From Neurospora tetraspora (taxonomy: Eukaryota; Ascomycota; Sordariomycetes; Sordariales; Sordariaceae), in the NCBI RefSeq assembly GCF_033439725.1, contig NW_026944388.1:1984001-2048000 (forward strand): 64,000 bases of DNA, written 5' to 3'. Position 1 is the first letter of the stretch, and every line of letters begins with the position of its first letter. Of this stretch, positions 1-9,700 are shown piece by piece. The translations under genes and the position numbers were made by a program. The notes under the pieces are model-generated. The model did no database searches. It saw only the letters and a program-made list of their open reading frames with translations, and was not told the DNA's origin.

Positions 1-327
1 TTTCCCAGCGGCCACATCCGCTCCGAAAGCGTCAGCGCCAAGGGCGGCGCCGCTGCCATGCCCCCCGTTCCCGAGTTCGAAGAAATTTCCGATGAATCCC
101 TTCGCCGAGGCGAGAGTTTCCCTAACCTTGTCGGACTTGGTCAGGCGGCGCAGGATAGTGCCGATGCACCAGCAGCTGCTGGCACGAAGCAGCGAAAGGA
201 TTCGCTGCTGGGCGGCCTGCAGAGGCCAGGCAGAGGTCGCGCGAGGACGACCAGTCTTAGCACCCCGCCGCCTCCGAACCAGTTTTCGCTGTTTCCTAAT
301 GTGAGGTTGACGGGACCTCAGATCTAG
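1..327 (+). CDS. 3' end of an unidentified gene (partial)
   Basis: The reading frame is open from the first base of the window and stops at TAG 325-327, giving about 108 C-terminal residues. The gene starts outside the window. The visible part is rich in Ser, Pro, Gly, Ala and Arg, with a Gly/Arg stretch (LLGGLQRPGRGRARTTSLS) and a Pro run before the end, as in disordered tails of fungal regulatory or signalling proteins. The first in-frame ATG (58) is probably internal, because codons with the same bias continue upstream of it. I see no domain and cannot name the family. The next 1.1 kb holds no gene and probably includes its 3' UTR. Confidence 0.6.
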   Translation, partial: FPSGHIRSESVSAKGGAAAMPPVPEFEEISDESLRRGESFPNLVGLGQAAQDSADAPAAAGTKQRKDSLLGGLQRPGRGRARTTSLSTPPPPNQFSLFPNVRLTGPQI

Positions 328-1440
328 TTTGTCTAGCTCCGTCAGCTAGAGGGGAGCTAGGACAATTATCGAAGCCAAGTTTGGCAAAACAGTCTTTACC
401 ATACACCAACACTACCATCAACATCCCGGTGTACCGAATTGTTTTGCTCGAAATAAAGCATACGCGGTAATCGCGCGATTTCCATCCCTTTTCAACAACC
501 AGCCAACCTCCTTCCTCGGAAGAGGAAGGAGTAGCCGGCGTTTTTTCCTTATTACCAACCATCGTCATCCTCGTTATTGAGCATCATCATCATCAGCATC
601 ATTCCATTGTTCTTTCCCTTTTTCGTACCTATAGACCTTGGGAATCTGGAGGCAGACAGGCAGACAGGCAGGCAGCAAGCACCGCGCTTTTTTTTTTTCT
701 ATTTTCATATCCATCCTGCTTTTTATCGTTATCAGTCAGTCATTCAGTCAGTCCAGAAAGGGCAGTGGAGGAAGGAACGAAGGAAGGATGAAAGGGAAGA
801 CAAAACGAGAAAGGAAGGAAAGACGGAAGGGGGAATACCAAAATTTTCCGATTAACTCTTGCCTTTTACACACTTTTAATCCCCTCACTCACCGAAACCC
901 AACAATCACTCGACATCATCACCACACACGCGATCAACACCGACCAACTATCCAATCACTCAACCACAGTTTCAACCACAGTTTCAACAACACACACACT
1001 CACTCGCAAGATTCCCAACACCACCACCACACACATTTCCTTATTTTGTCCTCTTCGATTCAAACATTCACGAAGTTATGACCGTCATGAAAGGTGGGGG
1101 GGGAAGGAAGGGGAGGGAGATATATATCCGGAGAAGTTTTTACATTGAGCCATTTGTTGAAGAGTCTGTGTCCATAGAAGAGTAGATGTCGCATGGAGCA
1201 TGTATTGTAACAATCAATGTACCTACCTACCTACCTGTATCTGTTAAAAAAAAACCCTTTACTGGTATATGCTAAAATGTCTCGTTCACATGTTGTATCC
1301 GTAAAGCTTTAAGGAAGCTCTGAGACGCGAATCTTGCCAGTCGAGCTTGTGTCAGGGAAACTCGTTGACTATGTGCTCGGCTTATTTTGATAGCAACGTC
1401 GGCAGGTTCGGGACGACTCGGTAGAATTTGGATAGTTTAC
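328..1440. other. Intergenic / 3' UTR, no gene seen
   Basis: No coding region is supported. The stretch holds simple-sequence tracts: GACAGGCA-type repeats at about 650-675, a T run near 690, purine-rich GAAGGA repeats at about 765-835, CA-rich DNA near 980-1040 and ACCT repeats at about 1220-1236. Short open frames here are low-complexity and overlap one another. The first few hundred bases are probably the 3' UTR of the upstream gene. Confidence 0.6.
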
Positions 1441-1479
1441 TTAAATAAATTTTCGCTTGTTTCCAAATGTTTTAGAAAT

Positions 1480-1497
1480 TACTCGAGGGTGGTGGGT
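1480..1497 (+). repeat. Copy of the inverted-repeat outer end at the left edge of the island
   Basis: Eighteen bases, TACTCGAGGGTGGTGGGT, are identical to the outer end of the right inverted repeat read on the minus strand (6734 down to 6717). They lie where the TA-rich composition begins. The match stops right after this block, so either only the end of an older element remains here or the rest has mutated beyond recognition. Confidence 0.55.
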
Positions 1498-3147
1498 AGG
1501 GGCCGATATTTCCCGTAAATCTGGGATTTTTTCATTTCCTTACACTTTTTCTTACCGAAATTTCTGAAATGATCCGTGCACGAGTCCGTGCACCCACCCA
1601 GATTCTACACCGTATGCCAGTTAATCTTTGGCATACACACAATAGGGTAAATCGTTGGAATTATTATATTTTTGTATATCAACTTGCCTCTTACCCTCGC
1701 CGTTGCCAGCTCTTTGTTTATATCCTTGTTTATATTACGATGCTTGTTTAACGCTATTTCTAAGTTGTTTGGCGAGAGTTTACCTTCGTTAATAACCGTG
1801 GTTACGTTTATTAGACTGCTACTTGCCGTTATTGTTAATATTAAGTATCTGCCAATATTACCCGCCTTTTTCGCTATTTTACTAAGTATGAGAAGTATAC
1901 CTTCAACTGCGTGTAACGGTAGGAGTGGGGCTGTGAGGATATGTGATGATACGCCTTATCGTTAACTAACGAGTAGAAGGAGAAGGTTAACTTCTATGCC
2001 GCTGAAGTAATCCTTCTCGATGGGGTATTAAGACGCCCCGGGCGTATAAGACGACGGCGCTGCTCCTATACGTTACAACTAAGTGTTCGATATTATCGAG
2101 AGTGCGTAGTTCTGGGGTAATATTGAGAAGTTTGAGCACTTCCTCTTACTACTTTACGAAGCCTAGTTCGCCTCTAAGGTAGATCGAGTGTACGTTGGCT
2201 ATGTTATTAAGAAGTAGATTGAAGTTTAGGAGGTATAGAGATAGCTTTAATACTCTATACCCGTTATTAAATGGTAGGAGTTCGAACGTTTCTACGTGGC
2301 TAGGAGGACTAAGCAATTAAATTTCCTAAATTAGTTAGGGTTCCTTTTGTTACCTATTATTACTATAGAAGTAGTTGAGGCTATTCGACTTCTTATTCTA
2401 AGTATCCAAGTAATGGCTATTACCTTCCTCCAATAGTATGCTTATTGCTTTAACGTACTGGTAGTACGAATTATCAAAGATTTCTTTAATTTTAAAATCC
2501 GTAAGAGGATATATGCGCTATATATTTAAGTTTAGGGGTTTAATTTCGAGCTTAAGTAGTTCTGGGCATATTTAATAGACTGTCGATCCGTTATAGCGCC
2601 GTTTATAATAAGGGTATTTAATACGGTAGCGAATAGTGTCCCTTGTAAACAAGCCTTCTTGGTTATGAACTTTTTGGAGTTACTTATACGTAACCGTTTA
2701 TTAGGGGAGAGGATGGATTAAACTACCTTTATTTTTATAAATGGAAAGTATTTATATAATTTGGATAGCTCCTTTACTACGCTAACTTATAAGGAAAGAG
2801 AGGCACGTGTGATAGAGATCGAGGAACGCCTATATAATAATATATTAAAGGATAATTAATTAGAATGATAAGACGACGAGTAGAAAGTAAATAAATTATT
2901 CGATGAGGAAGTAAGTAAATAAATATTATAAAAAGACTAGTCGATATTCATTTATGTAATTCTCTTTTTCTGTGAATTTTATTAATTCTAGCAAAATCTT
3001 TTAGTTAGTTTGCGTTGCCCTACTCGTTTTAGTAGGGAAAAAAACACGAAAAAATGTTATGTGATTTGAAAATTTGGTAAGAGATTTTATTTTTTTATTA
3101 CTTTACCGAAATTTCGCTTTCTTACCGCTTATAGGAATTTCAGGTCG

Positions 3148-3254
3148 ACTCCTAGTGGTGGGGGCTTTCTATTTGGGCGCCAAGGCTCTTCTACCCTCTC
3201 CCTATAAGGAGAGGGTGAAAAAGTTTTGGGATATGAAATTAATATAGGACACTC
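3148..3254 (+). repeat. Left arm of an inverted repeat (~107 bp)
   Basis: This segment matches the reverse complement of 6625-6734 over roughly 100 bp, with differences that are mostly transitions as RIP would leave. The best conserved part contains TTGGGCG, CCAAGGCT, a nearly self-complementary CCCTCTCC..TATA..GGAGAGGG block (3193-3216) and GTGAAAAAGTTTTGGGATA. Because the flanks of the palindromic block also match only in inverted orientation, the pair is a real inverted repeat and not just two copies of a hairpin. It may be the terminal inverted repeat of a DNA transposon. Confidence 0.7.
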
Positions 3255-4174
3255 CATATAGAAATTTACTAGTAAAGTAACCTATCCCTATATTTAATAC
3301 CTATACTATATATTACAATTTATTAATATAGTATAATTAGAAAGCTTAGTAGAGTATTTAAATTGGAAGTGTAGATACCAAACAATAGATTTAACGATTT
3401 ATTATTATTATATAGACGAATATAGTACTGCTAACTAACTGTATAATCCTACCCTAACGAACCACTTCCTACTTTATTATTACGTATCTCCTATATTTTT
3501 GGGCGGACTTCGTTTTCTATTAACGACCTCATTATCTTTACCTACGTCGTATCTTCGAAATGGCATTCTCGTAAGAAGGATAAGTTGAATGATAAATTCA
3601 TTATTAGTATTAAGGATAGCCTAGTTATAGAGTTAATTAGTTATATAATATTTAGGGTTAGTGGGATATAGAAATATCGTTTGGGTAAGGGAATTATTAC
3701 GTTTGTTAGGAGGGTACGTTGTTCGTTTGGTAATAGTTATGCTTCCTTCTCCTTTTCTTCCTTCGCTTATTATAAATCCTTATAAATATTATTAATAAGG
3801 GTATTATTGTTGTTAAAATTATTAATTCCTATTACCTAAGAAGTTATTTTAATACGGAGTACGATAAGGAGGGGTAGATAAACGGTAGAGGGGTAAGGTT
3901 GTTATTTCGGTTTATTGCCTGTATAAATCTCTATATTATTATCGTTAGAGAGGTGGGGGTAATCAAATAGAGGACGAAGAAATTTAACTAAGTATTCTAC
4001 TAACTAAAGGGAGTACTCTCTCCCTTCTATATTAATATAGAACTTTTATTCCTCCTCTTTAACGTAAAATATATCCTCTTTATTAATAAGGATAAATTCC
4101 TACTTTTTCTCCTCTTTATATTATTCTTAATATATATTCTAATAGACATTCTCCTTACTATTAGGGTTTTTGAC

Positions 4175-4453
4175 TGTAACGGGTCTGCAAGATTATTGCA
4201 CAGTAAAAAGTCGTATAAGGTTGAAATGCTATATTTGATAAGGAAAGCAAGAAGGAAGATTGTATTAGAAGGGTGTAGTCGAAATAGGGTTTTATAGTAT
4301 ATAGGATGGTAGAGCCTAGACGGCGCGGGGTAAGTAAATAAGTAGAGCTTAGCTAATTAGAAGGCTCGTATCGGCTTATATTATTGGGAAGCCGTATATA
4401 ACCGGCTTGGCGGTAGTTAAGTTAAACCCTTGGGCCTTAGCCCTATAATATTA
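4175..4453 (-). repeat. Probable single LTR of the Gypsy fossil
   Basis: This roughly 279-bp block is bounded on the left by TGTAACG and on the right, just inside a purine-rich tract as read on the minus strand, by TA-ATATTATAGGGC, which would be a mutated TG end. Length, polypurine tract position and the ACA terminus fit a short fungal Gypsy LTR. Boundaries are inferred from these signals only, because there is no second copy in the window to align with. Confidence 0.5.
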
Positions 4454-6350
4454 CCCCCCTACTCCCCTAGGCCCTCCGTATAAAATGAAAAATACGAAAA
4501 AGACTAAAATTTAGTATAATTATACCTATATTAAATGTTCGCAAATAGGGAAAAGTTAATAATACTAAGAGAAGTATTTATATTGAGCTCTTAAATAAAC
4601 GTTGTATAACTACCTACCCACTACCCGAATCGGTAACGAACGTACTCGCCGTTACCCTTATAGAACTATACCTAAAAGCTACGGGTATTAAGATTATAAG
4701 GGCGCTAGTATGGATAAGTCGAAGGCAAAGCTAGGATTCTATCTATAATAGAAGATTTAAAGTAAGGAGAAGAAAAGAGAGAGAACTAGCTATATACGTA
4801 CAGACCCGAATAAATACTTTAATTATATAAGCGATAGCGGGACCTATATGTGGGTCGCTAATAGCTAATACCTTTATATATATCCCCTTTACCTATATAA
4901 TAAATACTACGCGTGCTAAGATCCACTTTATACCTAGTTTTAATATAGTTAATTGAATAAAATATATCCCTTAGTCCGTACTATACCCGGAAACCTTTAT
5001 ATACTTTATTCTAATATCCTTCCTCTAACTACCTCGTATATAGTACCCAAACCCAATTTACTAGCGCCGTTATATTACCCCTCCCTATATAAAAAAATCG
5101 TTTACGAATTTTACTAAATAAAATATATTAATATTCGTAATAATCCAATCTTCCCCTTATTTGCGTATAATCCTTTATAATCGCCGAAATCCTTTAAATT
5201 TAAATAATTCGTTATCGTCGTACTCTTCCTAATCTTCATTCAATTAATTTATTAATCTTTTAAGCAGGCCCGCAATATTCGGGTTAATTTTATAAAAGTT
5301 TTAAAGAACCTTCGGGGCGTATTTGAAATTAGAGGCGGGATACTATTTTAAATTAGGGTCCTAATTTCTCTAGTCCGCTTAGTAAAAGAATTTCCCGTTA
5401 ACGATTTTAAAAGCTATAACCTTATCGATTTCCTATTTAGGGTTGCCGTTTTTATCAGTATTAACTAGACTGAAGTATTTAGGCACTTAGCTGGGTAGTA
5501 TATTATTATCGTATTTACGTAAACGGTTAGCGTAGAAAATATTAGTACCCTTCTAATTATTAAAGAATTTTAATTTGTAAGAATGCCCTACTTTTTCAAT
5601 AATTTTATAATAATTATAAGTATTGGGGAAATCGAATTTATTATTAGACCGGGTTGTTATAAATTAGAACCGTTTAATAATAATAACCCGGTTTTTTTTA
5701 TTTAAAATCTAAGTCCTTCCGTTTTTTATTCGCTTATATTACTTATTATTTATATATTTTAAATATTAGTTCCTTCATATATTCTACGTACTTTTAAATA
5801 CATTAAACGTAATTCTAAGCTTATTCTTCAATTAATTATTCCGTTCGCAGGAAATTAAAGTTTCAAATATAAATTTCTTAATTAAACGGTATCCTTATTA
5901 AATATCCGAATGGAGATAGGTCTATATTATCCTAGGGGAGGCTATTTTATACCGTATCTAAGGCGGGGATAGCCTCTAATTAATTATTTTAGTAATAATC
6001 TACGAACGGCCATAAATATTAGTCAAAATACGCGTTTATTATTTCGGCTTAATTAGCGGTTTAGCTATATTTTATTATAGTTAGGTTCTATTTTATCCCT
6101 ATTAATTTAAATATTTTATTAGTAAACGTAAATATAAATTATAGATTACAGTCCGAAATTACCTTTTCGGGCATACTATAAATACGGTAAGGACTTTCGT
6201 AATATATCCGGGCAATATTTTTAGCCGTTACTTTTTCCGTACAAAGAATAATTTATAACAATTTAAATAAACAGTTAATTATAACTAATATATTACCGAA
6301 GCTATATTTATTTTTCGGTATTTCTTTAAAAGAAGTATTTGCTTAGTGAA
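4175..6350 (-). mobile_element. Fossil Ty3/Gypsy LTR retrotransposon piece, minus strand
   Basis: On the minus strand, translated stretches at about 5.9-6.35 kb still resemble the integrase core of Ty3/Gypsy elements. To the left, at 4175-4453, is a block with LTR features: it ends TGTAACGGGTCTGC on the plus strand (GCAGACCCGTTACA at the 3' end of the element's sense strand), has a TATA-like segment, and is preceded on the sense strand by a purine tract at 4454-4475. I read it as one LTR plus an internal piece. No second LTR is visible, so the element is incomplete, and it is very heavily broken throughout. It lies between the two inverted-repeat arms, so it may have inserted into an older element. 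The right limit is approximate. RIP makes mutation counts useless for dating it. Confidence 0.65.
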
Positions 6351-6609
6351 ATTGTTTATTAATTTAAGTCTTAAGTTGTGCTTATTTGATTTCGATATTG
6401 CTGAGTTCGATATTGATCCTAGTGTCGAGCCCGACCTTGTCGACTTTAGTGTAGGACTAGAGGTTGAATTTATTATGGTCGATTTCGACCGTGCTGAGAC
6501 TAGCCAGCTAGGTGTAGATAGTAAACACCAAGCACTTCGTAACAAGGGTAGTTAGCCGATTTTACAATATTAAAGAGCGAATTTGCGCGGCGTTAACAGC
6601 GAAATATGC

Positions 6610-6629
6610 ATAGTACCGATCGGTACTAT
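6610..6629. repeat. Perfect 20-bp palindrome
   Basis: ATAGTACCGATCGGTACTAT is perfectly self-complementary. It sits immediately inside the right inverted-repeat arm. No equivalent is recognisable inside the left arm, though RIP could have erased it. Confidence 0.8.
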
Positions 6630-6734
6630 CCCACATTATTTCCCTATCCCAAAATTTTTTCACCCTCTCCTTATAGGGAGAGGGGGGAAGAAAGCCTTGG
6701 CACGCCCAAGAAGCGAACCCACCACCCTCGAGTA
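6625..6734 (-). repeat. Right arm of an inverted repeat (~110 bp)
   Basis: This is the partner of 3148-3254. On the minus strand it reads from TACTCGAGGGTGGTGGGT (6734 down to 6717) through the CCCTCTCC..GGAGAGGG hairpin block (about 6661-6684) to a TTTTGGGATAGGGAAAT segment. It is less mutated than the left arm and sits exactly where ordinary base composition resumes, so it probably marks the right edge of the island. Its outer 18 bases are also found, identical and in opposite orientation, at 1480-1497. Confidence 0.7.
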
Positions 6735-6750
6735 GGTAACGCCATACTCC

Positions 6751-9700
6751 GCTTCCCCTATCACCACAGACTTTGCGTCTCTCCAGAACTGATGCGACGA
6801 TAGTCCATCAGGTTTTCAGCTCCAGATCAGAGGTTGGGGGCCTTTGCTCTAATGCAGAAGCAGAAGAGCTCAAGCTTTGACGTTCGGCGCGAGCGGAGCC
6901 GAGCGACCGAATGTTCCAGACGGAGACGCCATGGCCCAGGTAGAAATGCACGACATTGGTAGATCAGGGCTACCTTTGCACTTGACAGAAGCACCCCACT
7001 ACTGTCCTGAAGCCTGGCAGAAGATCACGTTATTCCAACGACAACCCTTCCGTTGACGGCCAGTGTGCGCCTTCCATCATCTGAACTATCGCCGAGCTCG
7101 GTTGCCGTGGACGAATAAGAATGCTAAAGCGATCTGCCAGAGCCGCTGTCGAGGTCGTATTGCATGCCAGCGAAGGGCTCTAGTGCCCAGCAGACGCAGC
7201 GCGCCAGTACAGGAACAAGTCCATCGGGGATACGGAAAGCAAAGCAAAGCACAGCACCGTGGCGCCGAAGTGTTCCGTTTTCGAGTATCGGCGCAACTTG
7301 TTGAATGCTTCTGTTTGATGCCGCCATGCCAACGACCAATTCCCACGACGTATGTCGGCCGAAGCAATCAAGCGGTTGAACTCATTCCGAAACTCGATGA
7401 GACGTCGTCCAGAATCCCGATCTCAGCCTCCAGGACCGGGTGGCCCAACAGTATGCCTCGATACGCCTACGTAAGGGACGGGTCATGATCTTGCATTAAG
7501 CCGCGCAAATCAGCTTCGAATATCCCAGAACACTGTTTCTGTATCGCCAGGCAGGTAGCCGCATTCGTCTACATCGATTTGTGTTGTCCGACAAGCACGG
7601 ATGAACGTCGGCCCTCCGCTTGGCGGCAGCACCAGAAAGAGCATGGCAGGCATCTGAAGGTTCCGTTGGCTCGAGGGCGAGGCATCTTTGTGTCTGGGCC
7701 AATCTCTGGGGTTCGATTCGGCGTTGGCCATTGCTGTGGTAAGGGGCCGTTTTTGTCTCGGAGTCAGGTGCGACTCGTGTTTACGGCTGTACCGCCAGGA
7801 ACCATTAGCATTAATCACTTCCGGCTGCTATAACCTTGGGCTGACAGGGAACGGGATTTACTCAGAGACTTGAAAGTGTTTGCGGATGGGGAACCCGGTC
7901 ATGTCGAGGAAACACATATCGCCTTCAGGTCGCAGGAGCCACAGCTTGGTCGAATCGAAGGGCCAAACGTCGAGGCATGAAGTCCTAATCGCCTTTAGCT
8001 GATAGACTCAGCCCGCAAGCCAATTCGAAGCCCTGATGATACCGCTTGAGGAACGTGAACAGATTGGACAAACAAAAAAGACAGCAAGAGACGTTGAATA
8101 TCGATCCGAACAGGCAACAGCCCAGTCAAGGGACTTGGCCTGTAAAGCCACAGCCAGGGCCCATGTTGAGGATATCTTCCTTTCTTGCCTGGTATCTGAG
8201 CTTGGACAAAGAGCATCATGGCGGGGGGATGATGAAAGTGTCAAGTTCTGCTACAGGTTGAGGCGTCGTTGCCAGATGAAGAAACCGCGACGGGGGAGAC
8301 TCCCGTCTTTCGGACTCCTGCCTCACCTGGTTGGTCAATGTACCTTCGCTTGTTCGGCTATGAGGACAGATGGCGGCCGACGCTGCCCGCGTTCTTGTCT
8401 TTTTGGTTCTGCCCTTGGGAAGGTTCGACTCTACGAGCGGTGGGCATCGTGGTGTGCCTGCATTTGATGAATCCGGGCCATTCAGGGATGGTCCTGGTTA
8501 TGCAACAATGCGCAACAATGTCATTCATTTTATTTTTTATGAGTGGGCGCAGCATTGCATAGCATCGCATATCTTGGCTATGCAAAGACGGCTCGGGCTG
8601 TTGCTTGGAACAAAAGTTCCTGAGGTGTCCCCTCAGTTGCAACGCTCCAACAAATAGAGGCTGCCCTTCCGTTTCTCCGTGTTTGCCCTTCTTGGACGAG
8701 CAGGGCTCTTGACCAGGCTCTTTGCGATCTTATCCAGATTCGGCCGGGTTTCCTCGTCCAAACTCTCTGATGTTCACTCGACATCTCAATAACTCCCCAA
8801 TAGCCCCATCTGGGGTGTATATACGATTTCAGGGAATTGAGGAGCGCATGTGACCCCGGTTCGTTGTGCTACGAGAAGAACTTTAACACTTGTTTGTGCG
8901 CGAAAGAGGACACAGTACCCGACCAAAAAGCCTGCCCATTTGTCCAATTGGGGTCATCATCTACTAGTCCATACGATCTGTAAGCCTAGTTGGGCGGGGA
9001 TCGCCATTCGTACTCGCCAGTCATTCGGTTACTCGGGGACGAAACGCCGCGCACTTGAGCCCAGCACTCCAGCAGTAGTCAACTTTAGGTCTAGTCTGCA
9101 CCTGGATTCCCACTGCCCTCTGACTCTCGAACCAAACTGCGATCAGGCCATATTTCCTTCTCTTGTCCTCCCCGACTTTTTACGAACAAACACATCCCAC
9201 ACACACGGAAGTCGGAATCGGCGACCAAACCGACTTCGATTGATGTTGCTGTCATGGAGTCACGGCTGGGTTAGAGGCAACTGGAAGTCAGGAAGTCTTC
9301 CTCAGACCGGGACTTGCTCGGCCGAACCGACTTGGCGCATAAGACAGTGGAGGCACCTCTACGTGGTCTCCTGAACTCTGGACTAGGTCACGGTATGTCC
9401 CGGGCTCCTGCCTCCTCCAAGTTCATCCAAGGTCGTAGCTGCTACCGACCAGTCTGCCGCTGCTCGCCCATAAAAAATCACCTCACTTCTTCCAATATTT
9501 CTGGCATGGAAACACGAGACCCAGCGCAGATTCTTCTTCGTCGCCTACAGATTCCATTTATGTTGGCCTTCATTGGAATGGCGTCAAATCTAGACCGCAG
9601 ATATCACGCGCGGCTCTGCTTCAATCCCTGTCCTGCTTCCGCTTTCCCGTACGATGCCTGTCAAGGCCTGTCACCTCAAGGCCTGTCTCACCTGTCTAAG

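Larger units (their letters stand above)
1440..6750. repeat. TA-rich, stop-dense island with the look of RIP-mutated repeats
   Basis: Composition changes abruptly near 1.44 kb and returns to normal after about 6.75 kb. Inside, TA dinucleotides and A/T homopolymers dominate, CG-rich words are scarce apart from short remnants, and no frame is open over a useful length. This is the expected footprint of repeat-induced point mutation (C to T on both strands of duplicated DNA), which is well known in Neurospora. The island is composite: it includes an inverted repeat pair, an extra copy of the repeat end at 1480, and a fossil LTR retrotransposon piece. The part from 1.5 to 3.1 kb is repeat-derived by composition, but I cannot assign it to a family. 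Confidence 0.8.

Noticed and set aside
3193-3216. Bacterial-style terminator hairpin
   Set aside because: The CCCTCTCC/GGAGAGGG palindrome looks like a stem-loop, but this is eukaryotic DNA and the hairpin is part of a larger inverted repeat.
1440-6750. Protein-coding genes within the TA-rich island
   Set aside because: Frames of 60-100 codons occur, but composition and stop density point to RIP-mutated repeats; the 6346-6555 frame is short and low-complexity.
6680-6760. tRNA or SINE-like Pol III box (GGGTTCGCTTC on the minus strand)
   Set aside because: It resembles a B box, but no A box at proper spacing and no cloverleaf can be drawn; it is part of the inverted-repeat end.
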